Position numbers and translations under genes: made by a program. A stretch of DNA of 64,000 nucleotides from the NCBI GenBank assembly GCA_000507305.1, contig DF239036.1, positions 450,521 through 514,520 on the forward strand, given 5' to 3'. Shown piece after piece: positions 52,170 to 63,800 of this stretch (the stretch's first letter is position 1; every line of letters starts with the position of its first letter). This stretch comes from Breviolum minutum Mf 1.05b.01. Taxonomy: Eukaryota; Sar; Dinophyceae; Suessiales; Symbiodiniaceae. A model generated the notes under the pieces. The model ran no database searches. It was not told where the DNA came from and worked only from the letters and a program-made list of their open reading frames with translations.

Positions 52170-52250
52170 GTTTCAACTCTTCTACCTCAGCTACACCGAC
52201 TCTCCGCGTTACAGTGGCTTCGTTGGGGAGAATTTTGTTTAACCCAAAAG
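52170..52250 (+). CDS. Possible exon after a TTTTCAG acceptor
   Basis: CTTCTCTGCTTTTCAG is a convincing acceptor. All three frames behind it are open for about 80 bp (for example FQLFYLSYTDSPRYSGFVGE). It lies just downstream of an IR-G element, as in the 62-kb gene. Confidence 0.28.
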
Positions 52251-52736
52251 GTAATAGATGGATGATCGATGTAGAATATACTCAAAGTACATGAATATTC
52301 ATATTGTATCCAAACAAATGGTTATTAAGTAAAGATTATAAAACGTAAATACGTCGTATATACAAGGAAGAATTGTATGATGCACCCACGCGCAGATTTG
52401 TCAAAGTGTGATGTAAGTACCCTTTTGACTGCACAAATTCCAGGGATTATGACAGCTAAATACAATGCCTGGCAATTACTCAATTACCAAAATGATTTGT
52501 TCCCAAAAAGATCGATGTTGAAATACAGTACTGAATGTCACACAGAAAACTCTTGTTTAGCAACAATCGTTGAAACAATGTTGTGGTTCTACTAATTGCA
52601 CCAAACTCCTTGGGTATGATATCATGCTCTTTCAACGAATCAGCTTGTGAAATGTTAAGTTTCCAAGGACCCAAGGCGCATAGCATCGCATAGCTACATA
52701 ATCCCATCATTTCAGGAGGATTTTCACTGAAAAACT

Positions 52737-52835
52737 GCCTACCCTCCCGAAGTTTAACATAGCCAATGAAAAATGATGGTTGGAAGACTTCTCTCTTTTT
52801 GGGATGATATATTTTCAGGTGCGACCTGTTCAACT
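52737..52835. repeat. IR-H element, diverged right arm
   Basis: CCTACCCTCCCGAAGTTTAA starts it, with GGTTGGAAGACTTC and ATTTTCAGG inside. Confidence 0.55.
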
Positions 52836-53877
52836 TCCACTGAGTAAATGCTATTTCTTTCTGTAAGAAACCCTGGCTGAACTTCAGTACCCCATCCTCC
52901 CATCCCGGCTCCCCTCCTGAGCGCCCATCTACTTAGGTTGCCCCCACCATCTGACGTATCCACTTGGTATTAGGTTGCCTTAACCAAGCCTAAGCCAAGA
53001 CAAAAAAAAACAGCAGAACTTGTGGATGAACATCAAAATCCCCAGTGTATGACAATTCCCATTCCATCAGGATGTCGGATGTTTAATGGGAATTGGAGGC
53101 CTTATTTCCAGGGAAGAGGTGTGGCATTTGGGGGGGGGGGGTAACCCTAAATTCCCATGATATTGATTAAAATGATACAACATGATCATTTCCCCACCAT
53201 GTTAGACTTGTTGGACATAATCAAACAAATCTTCATAATTTCTGAAGATTGCACTACCATTCCAAGAAGACCCACCAAAAAAGACCAACAGGTCAACAGG
53301 TCGCCAAATTGAAAGAACAGTAATGGAGAAGACAGGAATGAGTTGTGTAGACCTCTTGTTGCATGCTTGTAGAAATAAAATAGGATTTTCTCCTGATCAT
53401 CAACCTTACCAAAATGATCCAAAATGATTTAAGGATATCTAAGGTAACCATTTTTACGTCCTTGAATACGGCTCCTGGCTTCTTTACGTGCTTGAAATCT
53501 TTCCAGATAGGGAAGGTGAAACTCCGGATCTTGTTGGGGAGCTCCGAAAGTTTGAGAAATGGGGAACTAACATATCCCCTACCAAGGCACTTTTGAAGAT
53601 GTGCTTAGGGTAATCTGAATGGAAGCCATTTTGGTGAGGATTCACTTACTATTCAATCTATTCACTACCTTTTGGGGTGACCAACCGGTGGGAAAGGTCG
53701 CGAAAAAAATTGCCCAGATGGAAAAAACACCATGAAATACAACACATCCGCCCCTCAAAGCCATGATACTTGAAAGACAATGTTTTTTTTCCTTTTGGGG
53801 GCCACGTGTCACTGTGTCATACCTCAACCAACTTCAAAGTTTCTATAATTTTATGTCAAAAAAGAACAATTGCAAGC

Positions 53878-53978
53878 CTACATCCCCGAAGTTTCACAGC
53901 TCGCCCTGAGAAATGGTGGTTGGAAGACGATCCTTTCCTATTGGTGGCGGTAACTTTTCAGGGGCGAAAAGTTAAGGA
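53878..53978. repeat. IR-H element
   Basis: CTACATCCCCGAAGTTTCAC starts it, followed by GGTGGTTGGAAGACGATCC and CTTTTCAGGGGCGAAAAGTT. Confidence 0.55.
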
Positions 53979-54279
53979 GCCTAACACACCAGAGAAATCA
54001 CCACACACCACACACCAAAACCGCTGCACCTCTCTACAGCTCATAGCTTCGCTTGTCTCCTGGGTTTGATTTAAACAGCCATGGATTTCTAGAAGGTTGG
54101 TGCAAAATTTTCACCAAACATTTCCGGTCCCCACTTTTACCGTTGTTGTCAGAAACAATTCACAAAACTAGTTACTTGTGATTTTTTGTTCAGGACAACT
54201 TCACAATTCTCATCCCAAATTGTTTTTTTTGCCACATGGGCTGGATTATTAAGGAGTACTTACCATTTCAAGGGTTTTC

Positions 54280-54460
54280 TCACCATTTGCCCTATGAAAT
54301 GGACGTTTTTTGTTGTTTTTTTTCCGAATCTCGCGGGCGACCCGTTTGGTTTCCTTGGAGAAGATCTCTGCCAAGGTAGCTTGGTCCTTGACGTGGCGCA
54401 AGGGCGTCACCTTGAGGGTTCCAAACATGGAAACGTCAAAAGAAGAGTTGTAAACCAAGA
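54280..54460 (-). CDS. Minus-strand exon-like ORF
   Basis: The minus strand reads SSFDVSMFGTLKVTPLRHVK then DQATLAEIFSKETKRVAREI and RKKNNKKRPFHRANGEKTLE. Basic and helical, coherent over about 60 aa, lying just 5' (in plus coordinates) of the TTG satellite. The long Thr/Asn runs in the extended frame come from the satellite and are not believed. Confidence 0.35.
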
Positions 54461-54483
54461 AAGAAAGGTTTGAGGAACTCGGG

Positions 54484-54491
54484 TTTTGTTT

Positions 54492-54552
<61 letters not shown>

Positions 54553-54746
54553 GTGTTGTGTGGTGTTGTTGGTGTTGTTGGTGTTGTTGGTGTTGTTGGT
54601 GTTGTTGGTGTTGTTGCTGTTGTTGCTGTTGTTGCTGTTGGTGTTGCTGTTGGTGTTGCTGTTGGTGTTGCTGTGGTTGTTGGTTGTTGGTTGTTGGTTG
54701 TTGTCGTTGTGGTTGTTGTTGGTTGTGGTTGTTGTCGTCGTTGGTG

Positions 54747-54778
<32 letters not shown>

Positions 54779-54921
54779 GGTTGTGGTTGTGGTTGTTGTT
54801 GTTGTTGTGGTTGTGGTTGTGGTTGTGGTCGTTGTCGTCGTTGTTGTTGTTGTCGTTGTGTGTTGTGTGTGTGGTTGTGGTTGTTGTTGTTGTTGTTGTT
54901 GTTGTTGTGGTTGTGGTTGTT

Positions 54922-54952
<31 letters not shown>

Positions 54953-54993
54953 TTGTTGTTGTTGTTGTTGTCGTTGTGGTTGTTGTCGTTGTG

Positions 54994-55025
<32 letters not shown>

Positions 55026-55094
55026 GGTTGAGGTTGTGGTTGTTGTTGTTGTTGTCGTTGTCGTTGTCGTTGTCCTTGTTGTTGTTGTTGTTGC

Positions 55095-55133
<39 letters not shown>
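54484..55133. repeat. 650-bp TTG-rich satellite
   Basis: Nearly pure trinucleotide DNA. Pure TTG blocks at both ends enclose higher-order blocks: GTTGTTGGT (about six times near 54565-54615), GTTGTTGCT, GTTGGTGTTGCT, and long stretches of GTTGTC and GTTGTG hexamers. Every frame is open because the repeat contains no stop. None is regarded as a gene. Confidence 0.95.
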
Positions 55134-57295
55134 AAGTTTCAGGTTGAAGCTTTGATGGCTTGAACATAAAAAAAACAAGCAACCGTTTCAGAGGTCCTGA
55201 TGAGATATACATGGTGATTTCAAATCATTTCAAAGGTTTGTAGCATCCACTTTTTGCCCAGCTTGGAAACTGGCAGATTCAATTACCTCCGAACTGCAAT
55301 ATTTGAGGTGCCAAAAAGAAACGTTTTGCCAAGAAGTTGAAAATCAAAGATATATGATCATCATGTATAGTCCATATCTTTAAGGTCATTATCTCTTGAA
55401 ACTATTTTGGGTGATCTGTACGATTTTCGTAAATATACTGTACTTCCATCGAAAAACTTATAATGTATCATAGGCAATATTCCTATCTGAGCTTTTTTGG
55501 GACAGTTGGCTAAAGGGTCAGTCTGAGATCTGGTTGGAAATTTCCATGAACATGAACTATCTAAGATATTTAACCGGGGGATGATACAATAGTATTTTCA
55601 AAACAATGCCTTCTTAGAAGACGTTCATTCATTTTCAGGGTTTTGTTTTGTTTTGTTTAGATTTGCGACTCTTGAATGCTTGGCAAAAAACACATAATCC
55701 TATTCCCCCACCAATCAATGCTACAAGACTCTATGTATGGTTGGATATCCCCTTGCTTTCTCTTGTTCCCCCAACCCTGTCAACTGCCACTGAAAGTCCC
55801 CCCATTTGCAACAGACCTGCGACAAGGGTATTGTGAGCCCTTCACTGTAAAATGAAACCCAAATATGTAAATGTATAGTTTGATACTACACCAGGTAATG
55901 TTGGCTCATGTTTGAGCAGAGACTTTAAAACTATTGTGAATCGTGAAAATCTATGATCTATAGAATACCGTTCATCATTCTTAATCTTAAAACCAATCAG
56001 GTTAAATTACACCCGAATATGAATATATAACCTGAACATGATCCATTTGAACATCTTCCAATGTTGTTGAATGCTGGTGTCCCATGTATATACTGTTTTT
56101 TGTCTGTTTTTTCACATCTTGACATATCAACATAACAACTTCCATAGGGCCATCGGAAAAAAAGGATCCCTTTCCTGATTTTGTGGCCACGGCACGGGAG
56201 TGTGTTTGAATTGCACGGTCAACTCTCCTTCCCCAAAAGGCACTGACACGGACTGAGCTTGGTAGGGTTGTTTTTTTCTATATTACACCTCTGAAAAACT
56301 AACACCGGTTGGCTGGAAAAATCACCATGATTCAATAAGAAATATGATATATCTTCTTCAAAATGGCTCTTTTTTCCATTGTCATGTTTTTCCTTTACGG
56401 TGTGTATGAAAAGAGGTTCTTGTTTAAAACTTCTGAAAGATCAACCAGTAGGACCTTGGGGACATCATGTCAAAAAAGACTGCCAGGGCTTGTTGATAGC
56501 CCTCACGCCCCTGAAAATTAACCCCTGGTTCAAGAGGAGATTCCCATCTTGGAAACCCATCACTTTCAGGTGAACTCACAGTTTTTTCGTTCAAAGCAAT
56601 ATCTAATAGCTCTAGTAACTTACTTGGTAAGGTCCGTTGGAAAGGTCATATCAAAAATTTTGATGGATATATACCCCTCAAAGTTGTAGCCTTCTGCCAA
56701 CATATTGGTTCTTATGAGCTTTGCAAGCCACGGAAATCGATTTTCCGCAGCTCCACGCGTGACTGGTAGAACAAAGCCTAAATAGGGGACTTCTCTGGAT
56801 TTCTGGGGACCATTTTTTTTTGAGAAATTGGATGTGTTCTTCAGTAAATTGATATGGATACACATTCAATGAAGATCATTTCATTGAACAATTCTACAAC
56901 CATATACTTTCGACCGTTGATTGATTTTACATATCCACGGTGATTTTAACATCGTCAAACCGGAACCTACGGTTTGATCACCCTTCCCGAAACGGAGACC
57001 TTGCCTTGGCCCTCTCGTGCACTTCGCCTTGAAACAGAAACCGACATTGGCATTCCAAACTTTCCAAAGTTTGCGTGGCGTCATGCGGGAAGCTCTTCGA
57101 AGAGCGAACTTGACTCAGAACATCTACTAAAATTCAATCCAACCAACCTATCTAAAAAAATATGCGCAAGCCAAATTGGATGAAATTTTTCCCCAGGATC
57201 AGGGTCAAAATAAACAATCTTTTAAAACCACCAAGCAAACCTTTAGTTTCCCCATTGCTTGCAGCAGCTCAGCGTTCAAAACCCCCTACGACATT
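55134..57295. other. No gene recognised
   Basis: A diverged IR-H-like segment may lie near 56283-56400. Short ORFs (for example 56620-56865 minus) have no family signal. Confidence 0.35.
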
Positions 57296-57410
57296 CCATT
57301 GAATCCTGGTTGATTCATAGGGATCCTTATATAATGGCTTCATTATAATCCCCATATAACTGGGTAGTATAAAATGTTTATATACAGCAAAGAACCAGGC
57401 TTTTGGGTAC
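57296..57410. repeat. IR-G palindromic element
   Basis: TTCCATTGAATCCTGGTTGA faces CAAAGAACCAGGCTTTTGGG, with TAATGGCTTCATTATAATCC inside. It is followed by TGCTCACG as in other IR-G copies. Confidence 0.65.
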
Positions 57411-57501
57411 TGCTCACGTTGATTTCCGACTTCAGACCATTTCAAAAAATCAACCCTTGCCAGGTTGCATTGCCTTTGAGGGTTTTCATTGTAGACTTTA
57501 T

Positions 57502-57599
57502 CTAGTTGGTGGTTTCAACCCCTTTGAAAAATACTAGTCAAATTGGAAATCTTCCCCAAATAGGGGTGAAAATAAAACATATTTGAAACCACCACCTAG
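57502..57599 (-). repeat. IR-A element, inverted orientation
   Basis: CTAGTTGGTGGTTTCAACCC..TTGAAACCACCACCTAG. It is exactly 98 bp and a near copy of 8135-8232 in reverse. Confidence 0.85.
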
Positions 57600-60500
57600 C
57601 TATCATTGAAAATTAATGAAGATCATATTTGGACCCGGATATACATGGTGTGTTTCATGGTGTTTCACCTTGTTAGCCTCTAAATACTGATATCTGCCAT
57701 CTGCAACACAAAAAACACACAACACAACAAATCATTCTCTCAAGTCTTCTTTGGCCATTCATCCAAATCATTCACACATTTACAATGAAACATTGAAGTC
57801 ATCTATCCAACACAAAAGGCGTATGTTTTTTGAAGTTGGTGTAGGGTCTGTTCACCCCCCCCCCAGTCAACCACAAAAGTAAACCCTTTCTGCAAGGGAT
57901 GGTGGAAGATCGTTTGACTGGTGGGGATGACAAAATGGAAGAATGTCAATGGTCCAAGGCGCAATCGGATGATAGGCTGGATATGATTCAAGTCAACAGG
58001 GGCCACCTCTCGTTTCACCTGGTGCTGGAAGGTGGCCACACCCCCAAACGCCAATGAGAAAATGACCATTTGACACTTGACAGTTAAGGTTTTTATGGAG
58101 TTTCACAATGTGGTCCTGAACAAAAATCTGAGACACACTCAAATGCTTCTGGAGTTGGTAGTTTTTTTTTTTCAATGACCAGGTGTGATGTTTAAAATTC
58201 AACCAATACATTTGTGTCAATCAACTCCATTTGAGTATAATCAAGTTACTTACTTTGAAACGAACGTGCCCACAAGAAGTAGAATAGCAACCACCAAGCA
58301 GCAAACCACTTGCTGAGCTTAAACTGCAACAACATCACAACATTTCCTCTGGCTTCACTTGTTTTTCCATCTCTATGCAAGTGCCCCAGAACATGACATG
58401 TAGCAGTTGGGCAGTGGGGATGACCTTTGAGTGAGGACAATCCACGCTGTTGTTCCCATGCAAGAGCCAACGTGCTTAGTTCATCCTGCTTCTACTTCTT
58501 TCATACAAAATCCCACCAACAATCAAATTTCAAATCACCTCCAATATCACCCCAAGCAAATTCCTCAGCACTCCAACAAAACAATCTAAATTACACACCA
58601 ACAAAACATCCACAACATAGCAACTCCTTCAAAAACAAACAAATAACGACGCCCCAACGGGTGCTGCTTTTGGGCCTTCGTCGTTTTGAGTTTTTTGACA
58701 TCACCATGGAGGTCTTTGACATCACCATGGCGCTTGGTTTTCGGAGCCATGTTTTGGAGTAATTGACAACAATAAATCTCCCGCGTGTTACAAAGATCGA
58801 TCAGTCGAGTCTGTTGAGTCTACTGGAATCCAATGTCGAAGTGATTTCAAAAACGTCTCCGATCGAAGATCAGTGGTTAGTTATTTACAGTAATTGCTGG
58901 GTGACTTGGAAATTTTTAGGGTCTAGGGTTTTCCTGTGCCGGTAAATTCAATCAAAAACATATCACCAAACCAAATCACTAGCTATCTGATATCCAAATT
59001 CCTGCAAGTTAATTTGAACATTGAAAAAACAAACGCTACCATTGAAACCAGAAAAGTTGTAGTTCGACATTGAAACTTGTGAATAATCTCTATTGACTAA
59101 TCTTTTTTCTTGTTCCACTTAAACCCATTGAATCAAAACATGTTGTGTATTAAATCTGTGGTGCTGTCCAACACGGAAACGACACAGGTAGGAAGCCCTA
59201 CACCTGAAAAACCAAGGGCTGGAGCGGTAAAACTTATTACACTTTACATGGTGAAATTGTACCATGCAAATCAAAATGATTCTGTGTTGGCTTTCGAAGT
59301 TCATAGTTGTTTAAACAAACTGCTGGAAATCCGTACGCAAACATGGTTAAATATACCCAGTAACAGTAGCCAAGGTTTACGGAGATTCCCTACTAAACAT
59401 GTAATTACCCTGGTGGTGACTGTTCCTGGCTTAAGGGTAGATCTGATAAATATTTCAAAGTTGCAAGCAAACAACTGATTCTTCAACTCAAAACAAATTA
59501 CTTTGCAACTCATTGTGAACATCTCATAGTTTTCTCGATCTATCTTTGAACACCAAAACTACATTCTAACATATGACTAGCACACAAACAACTATTTATG
59601 GTTATAGTTATATGTGATTATAAATATATATATACACATGAAAGCCTTTAAAAAGACAATTTCATCAACACATACAGACTTGCATTTTACAGTCTATCAT
59701 AATATGGCCAAGAAGGCTAGGAATAGCATGGAATAGCAAGGCCTATCTTGGGCGGCCTTGTTGGCCAATCATTCATCGCCTTAAACACATGCAAGCTATC
59801 GCAATACACGCCCAAGAACTAACAATGGAAAATCCACCATTTGAAGATGTATTTCCTATTGAAAAATGGTCGTTTTCCTGGCATGTTTATGTAAAGGTCA
59901 GCCAACCCCAAGGATTTCAACACCACTCCGTGGAGCACCAGTCGCGGCCGGACGACCACATCCGCGTTGGTCTTCTCAACACCCGACTCGGTGGAACCTT
60001 GTTACAGTGAAGCTGCACAAAAACATCTTCACCATGGCATGTCACATGTCACTACCCGGAAAATGGTGGAAATAAAATGGAACAGAATTGTGAACAAGAA
60101 CATATTGCAACATGTTTTTAAGTGTTGAAATACCTCAATTTTGAGGCATCATACTTTGTGAAATTGAGTGTTATATTAAATTATATTTGTTTAGAACACA
60201 TGCAAAATGTTTACAGCAATTTTCGTTTTGAAACCAAGATCGATTTCCAAGGTTTAACAATTGAAATAAATGGTTCAGCTGCCGGGGTTTCTTCTTTTGG
60301 AGGGTTTACAGTATGTCACGTCTTACAGTTGTCTTTACCCATTCTAAAACCCTAACTTTCATACAAATCATGGTCCAAATTGTCCAAGTCTTTGTCCGGC
60401 TCCCAACTAAGAGTAACCAACAAACATAGTTGCATAGACTCCCGAAAACTAACATGACAATGGAAAACCAACCATGTTGCAGATGTATCTCCTATGAAAA

Positions 60501-62040
60501 ATTGTAGTTTTATGAGTTTTATGGTAATTTTCCAGCCTGCCATCTTAGTGATCAGGGGGTTATTTCATGTTATTTCATCAAACATCCGCACCGGCTGAAA
60601 ACTCGGTGCCCCAAATCAAAACACATATTTTGCTTCTGTTTAGTACCCTCCCTTAAACTAAACCTATCCCACCCAAACGGGAAGTTGGGAACATCATCAA
60701 TTGAAAAATGCCCTGGGAGTGGGATATCTGATATGTGATCGTTCCCATAAAGAGTATATCCAATTATACTTCAAAACATCAATTCCTTTGGGGGATCTGT
60801 TTTTGTTTCATGTTTTTTTCTTCAATTGATATAAATTCCCCATTGATCAAACCAACCCACAACCCAAGCCCAACCAAACCCGCTGTTTCAACCCTGCCAA
60901 GAAACCCTTCGCGTCTTGAGATTCGATGGAAAACAACTCATCCATGGGCTCAAACGTCAGAAATTCCTAGGAGTAGGCGCCCCAGGGTGGAACCCCTGGT
61001 GGTGGAGGGAGGCCAAGTGGGCTTCCTTTTAAGCCGACGATTATAAAGACACTTCCCCCCGTTATGAAGGGAACTGTTCTCTTTTAAAAGGGACACTTTT
61101 TATAAAGGAAATGATTCTGACAGCAATATCTTTCTCGCGAGATATTTTCCTCTTGTTAACACGAGGCCCCCCACGGCCCAGTTGCCAAAGCGGCGCAAGA
61201 CTGCCTCCTGGAATCTTGTGACCAGTGACAAGGGAGGAGGCAAACCCCTTGAACAAAACACCAGGCTAGCAGGTAGTTGAAACAACTCAATTGAAAAAAA
61301 TGCCCAAAAATCCACAAGTCAAAATTGGATCAGTTGTTCAAGTAGTGGGCCGTTGGGGTGTGTTGCTACACATGGTTCATCACATTTCGCCATCCATCCT
61401 ACATGGTTGCAACCCTAGGACGTCAGGGTTTCCGTAAGAGATCATGTTTATCCTCCATTGTAGCAAACCCCAAACAAAAAACTCTGGAATTGATGAAACT
61501 CTTCAAGTAACAAGTATATAAGTGCGAGGGTTCTTGTTGTTGTTGTTGCCGTTGCTGCTGTTGTTGTTGTTGTTGTCGTTGTTGTTGTTGTTGCTGTTGT
61601 TCCTTTTCTTCTCTTTTTGATCTGGAGAGGGTGTAAATGTAAGGTTTCCCCAGCACCAAAAAAAACTCAAAGATTCGGGTGAAGTTTCAGCTCGATCCTT
61701 GGAGAAAGGGAATTAACCTTTTGCGTGATATATCGTGATGAAATACTAGGCTTTCAAATCGACTAACCAGTAATATCTAAAGATATACATTAGATATTCC
61801 TTATAAACATATAGTATACACCAGTTTTGATGAACTTTTCAGAGTAACGTACCTGCAATATGTGACTACCAGCATCTTCCAAAGGGTGCTGTTTGAACCC
61901 TAAGGGATGGTGTATAGGCACCCTTATCATCCATTCAGCACCCAATGGAAGATCTAGGTATGTATAAACATGATGAATTCAACCCCAAGTTACCAAACCT
62001 TCCTTTTTCTCATCAGTTTTTTTTTGGTTTTCGCCAAACC
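57600..62040. other. No well-supported gene
   Basis: Weak coding-like patches occur at about 58640-58762 (tandem TTTGACATCACCATGG, reading FDITMEVFDITMA) and 59899-60010 (VSQPQGFQHHSVEHQSRPDD). An IR-H-like segment lies at about 60436-60552. The rest is unassigned. Confidence 0.35.
61531..61601. repeat. TTG-rich microsatellite
   Basis: TTG units with scattered CCG, CTG and TCG. A smaller relative of the 54.5-kb satellite. Confidence 0.9.
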
Positions 62041-62161
62041 TGTGCAGGCACGATGCGCGTGGGAATCGAAGGTCCAAGTTTCTTGGGGAAAGGCACACCA
62101 CCTGGACTTCCAAACGGGTGACCAACGGTGGAGAAAGGCTGAAGATGATGGGGATGATGAT
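62041..62161 (+). CDS. Exon 1 of a plus-strand gene fragment
   Basis: After CTGTGCAG the frame reads ARCAWESKVQVSWGKAHHLD then FQTGDQRWRKAEDDGDDD and ends at a canonical GTAAGT donor (62162). It joins in phase 0 to 62336. The acidic end (EDDGDDD) and the rest match no family I can name. Exon boundaries are among the clearest in the window. Confidence 0.5.
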
Positions 62162-62335
62162 GTAAGTTAGCTACTTTCACCTGAGGGACTCATATTTTCC
62201 ATTGAATCCTGGTTGTTGAAGTAGGGATCCTATCAAAATGGCTTATTAAAAAATCCCTATATAACTGGGTATAGTTTTTCATCCCCTATATACAGCAAAC
62301 AACCGTTTTTTGGGTTGCTCACCTCTTATTCAGGT
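62162..62335 (+). other. Intron made almost entirely of an IR-G element
   Basis: GTAAGTTAGC..TTATTCAG, 174 bp. The IR-G element (62198-62325; TTCCATTGAATCCTGG..GGGTTGCTCACC) fills about three quarters of it. Confidence 0.5.
62198..62325. repeat. IR-G element within the intron
   Basis: TTCCATTGAATCCTGGTTGT, AAATCCCTATATAACTGGG and CAGCAAACAACC blocks match 57296-57410. Confidence 0.65.
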
Positions 62336-62413
62336 CACCCTTGATGCCTCGACGTCGTTTGTGGTGAATTTCTGCCATCCACTGGAAGATCAGAACCTGT
62401 CCTTCCCAAAGTC
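62336..62413 (+). CDS. Exon 2 of the plus-strand gene fragment
   Basis: After TTATTCAG the frame VTLDASTSFVVNFCHPLEDQ then NLSFPK continues in phase from exon 1. An inverted IR-A element starts two bases after it (CTAGTTGG at 62416). The segment is duplicated at 63637-63709. Family not recognised. Confidence 0.5.
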
Positions 62414-62415
62414 AT

Positions 62416-62526
62416 CTAGTTGGTGGTTGAACCTACCCATCTGAAAAATATGAGTCAAATTGGATCATTTCTTCAAGTAGGGTTGAACATTTGAACATAA
62501 AGACATATTTGAAACCAGTCACATAG
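62416..62526 (-). repeat. IR-A element, inverted and eroded
   Basis: CTAGTTGGTGGTTGAACC..AATATGAGTCAAATTGGATC..ATATTTGAAACC. Confidence 0.6.
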
Positions 62527-62730
62527 TCATGGCTCGTCTTTTCGTTTTGGTATCCATGTTTTCACTGAAACCAAACAATCTCGAGAGATTTCCACGCTTG
62601 CCTATTTCAAACACCAATGGAAAACTTCATGGAATGGAAAGTCAAATAATGATTCTTCCATTAACAGCAGTTTTAGCAATTTTGGAATGAAACACATGTC
62701 AAAAACAAAAGATGACAACTGTTGAAGTTC

Positions 62731-62818
62731 TTGGTGGTGGTTTCAATGCGATTGAGAAATAGTCAACATGGGAATCTTCTCCAAGTAGGGCGAAACATTG
62801 ATTGAAACCACCAGCTAG
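62731..62818 (-). repeat. IR-A element, inverted
   Basis: TTGGTGGTGGTTTCAATG..AGTCAACATGGGAATC..TTGAAACCACCAGCTAG. Confidence 0.6.
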
Positions 62819-63238
62819 ATTCAAGTTCTTTCCCAAGCATACCAAATACATTCCAAACACCAACTCTATCTATCGGTGCATCTTTGTTCTCAGAAAACAC
62901 CGGCTTTTCAGTATCTCCAAACAATTTCACCAAGGCGTTTAGCAAGGATTCCACGCATTCTAGGATTCCAAGCGCCAATGAAACCCACAACCCTAAAGCT
63001 TTGTTTTGTCTAAGATGCCAGTATTTCCAGTTTTCAATTTCTGGTTTCCCATTTTCCATCTTTCACAACTCACTCAAATTCCAGCATCCCCCAACAACAA
63101 ATCATCAGTCTTAAACTGACAAATTTCATGGTTTGTATCTATCTTTTCCATCTTTTAGCAACCTTACCCTTACCCTCAACCATGTCTAGTGCATGGTCCA
63201 TGGTTGTTTTGAAACCCCGACAACCAAAGTCCGATGAA

Positions 63239-63361
63239 CCTACTGTTGCTGCAAGAAATCCGGCTAATCAGTTGAGGTTGGGGATGTATGAAAACCTTAT
63301 ACAAAATGGGATGAACTACCAACCTCAACTGGTGATCGCCGGATTTCTTCCATCAACAGCT
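63239..63361. repeat. IR-I palindromic element (CCGGC variant)
   Basis: CTACTGTTGCTGCAAGAAAT..CCGGC..CAGTTGAGG faces CCTCAACTGGTGATCGCCGG and TTCTTCCATCAACAGCTA. A half copy lies at about 22560-22632. Confidence 0.7.
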
Positions 63362-63374
63362 ATCACTGTTGGGT

Positions 63375-63490
63375 GCCCGAGGTCCCGGCCTCGTCCCCAA
63401 GGTGCCCTGAGCTCGTTCGCTGCTGGGCCATCCGGATCTTCGAAGATGGGCGGTGGAAGATCCAAAATCTGAGGCGAAGGAAGGGATGAT
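63375..63490 (+). CDS. Exon-like ORF downstream of IR-I
   Basis: One frame reads PEVPASSPRCPELVRCWAIR then IFEDGRWKIQNLRRRKG to a TGA. The block is GC-rich and lies just after an IR-I element ending CATCAACAG. Another frame (GCPRSRPRPQGALSSFAAGP) is also open, so the frame is uncertain. Confidence 0.3.
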
Positions 63491-63500
63491 GTGTGTTGGT

Positions 63501-63610
63501 GCCATGGGGAACCCGCGTCAAACCTTCATTTTTAGTGGTTATAAAGTTATAACCCATATATTGGGGAGTGTAAAACCTTCATTTTTCCATGGGTTGTTGG
63601 GGTCCAAGGG
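63501..63610. repeat. IR-R palindromic element, inverted
   Basis: GCCATGGGGAACCCGCG starts it and CCATGGG..GGGGTCCAAGGG ends it, with two AAACCTTCATTTTT blocks. Confidence 0.55.
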
Positions 63611-63800
63611 TAGTTGGTGGTTGAACCAACCCATCTTGATGCCTCAAAGTCGTTTGTGGTGAATTTCTGCCATTCATTGGAAGATCAGAACCTTTCCTTC
63701 CCAAAGTCAACCCATCTCAAAAATATCCTCGTCAATTTGGATCATTTCCCCAGGGTTCGGGGTGAATATTTGAAAAAAATATTGGAAACCACCAACCAGG
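63610..63800 (-). repeat. IR-A element carrying a duplicated exon
   Basis: The ends are GTAGTTGGTGGTTGAACC and ATTGGAAACCACCAACCAGG. Between two copies of AACCCATCT lies the 73-bp exon duplicate (63637-63709). Confidence 0.6.
63637..63709 (+). pseudogene. Duplicate of exon 2 inside an IR-A element
   Basis: Reads DASKSFVVNFCHSLEDQNLS, matching 62345-62413 with few differences, but lacks the acceptor and the VTL start. It is probably a non-functional copy. Confidence 0.55.

Noticed and set aside
54249..55178. Poly-Thr, poly-Asn/Gln, poly-Val and poly-Leu ORFs over 54.5-55.1 kb
   Set aside because: A stop-free TTG satellite opens all frames. Only the short non-repetitive minus-strand segment 54280-54460 looks coding.
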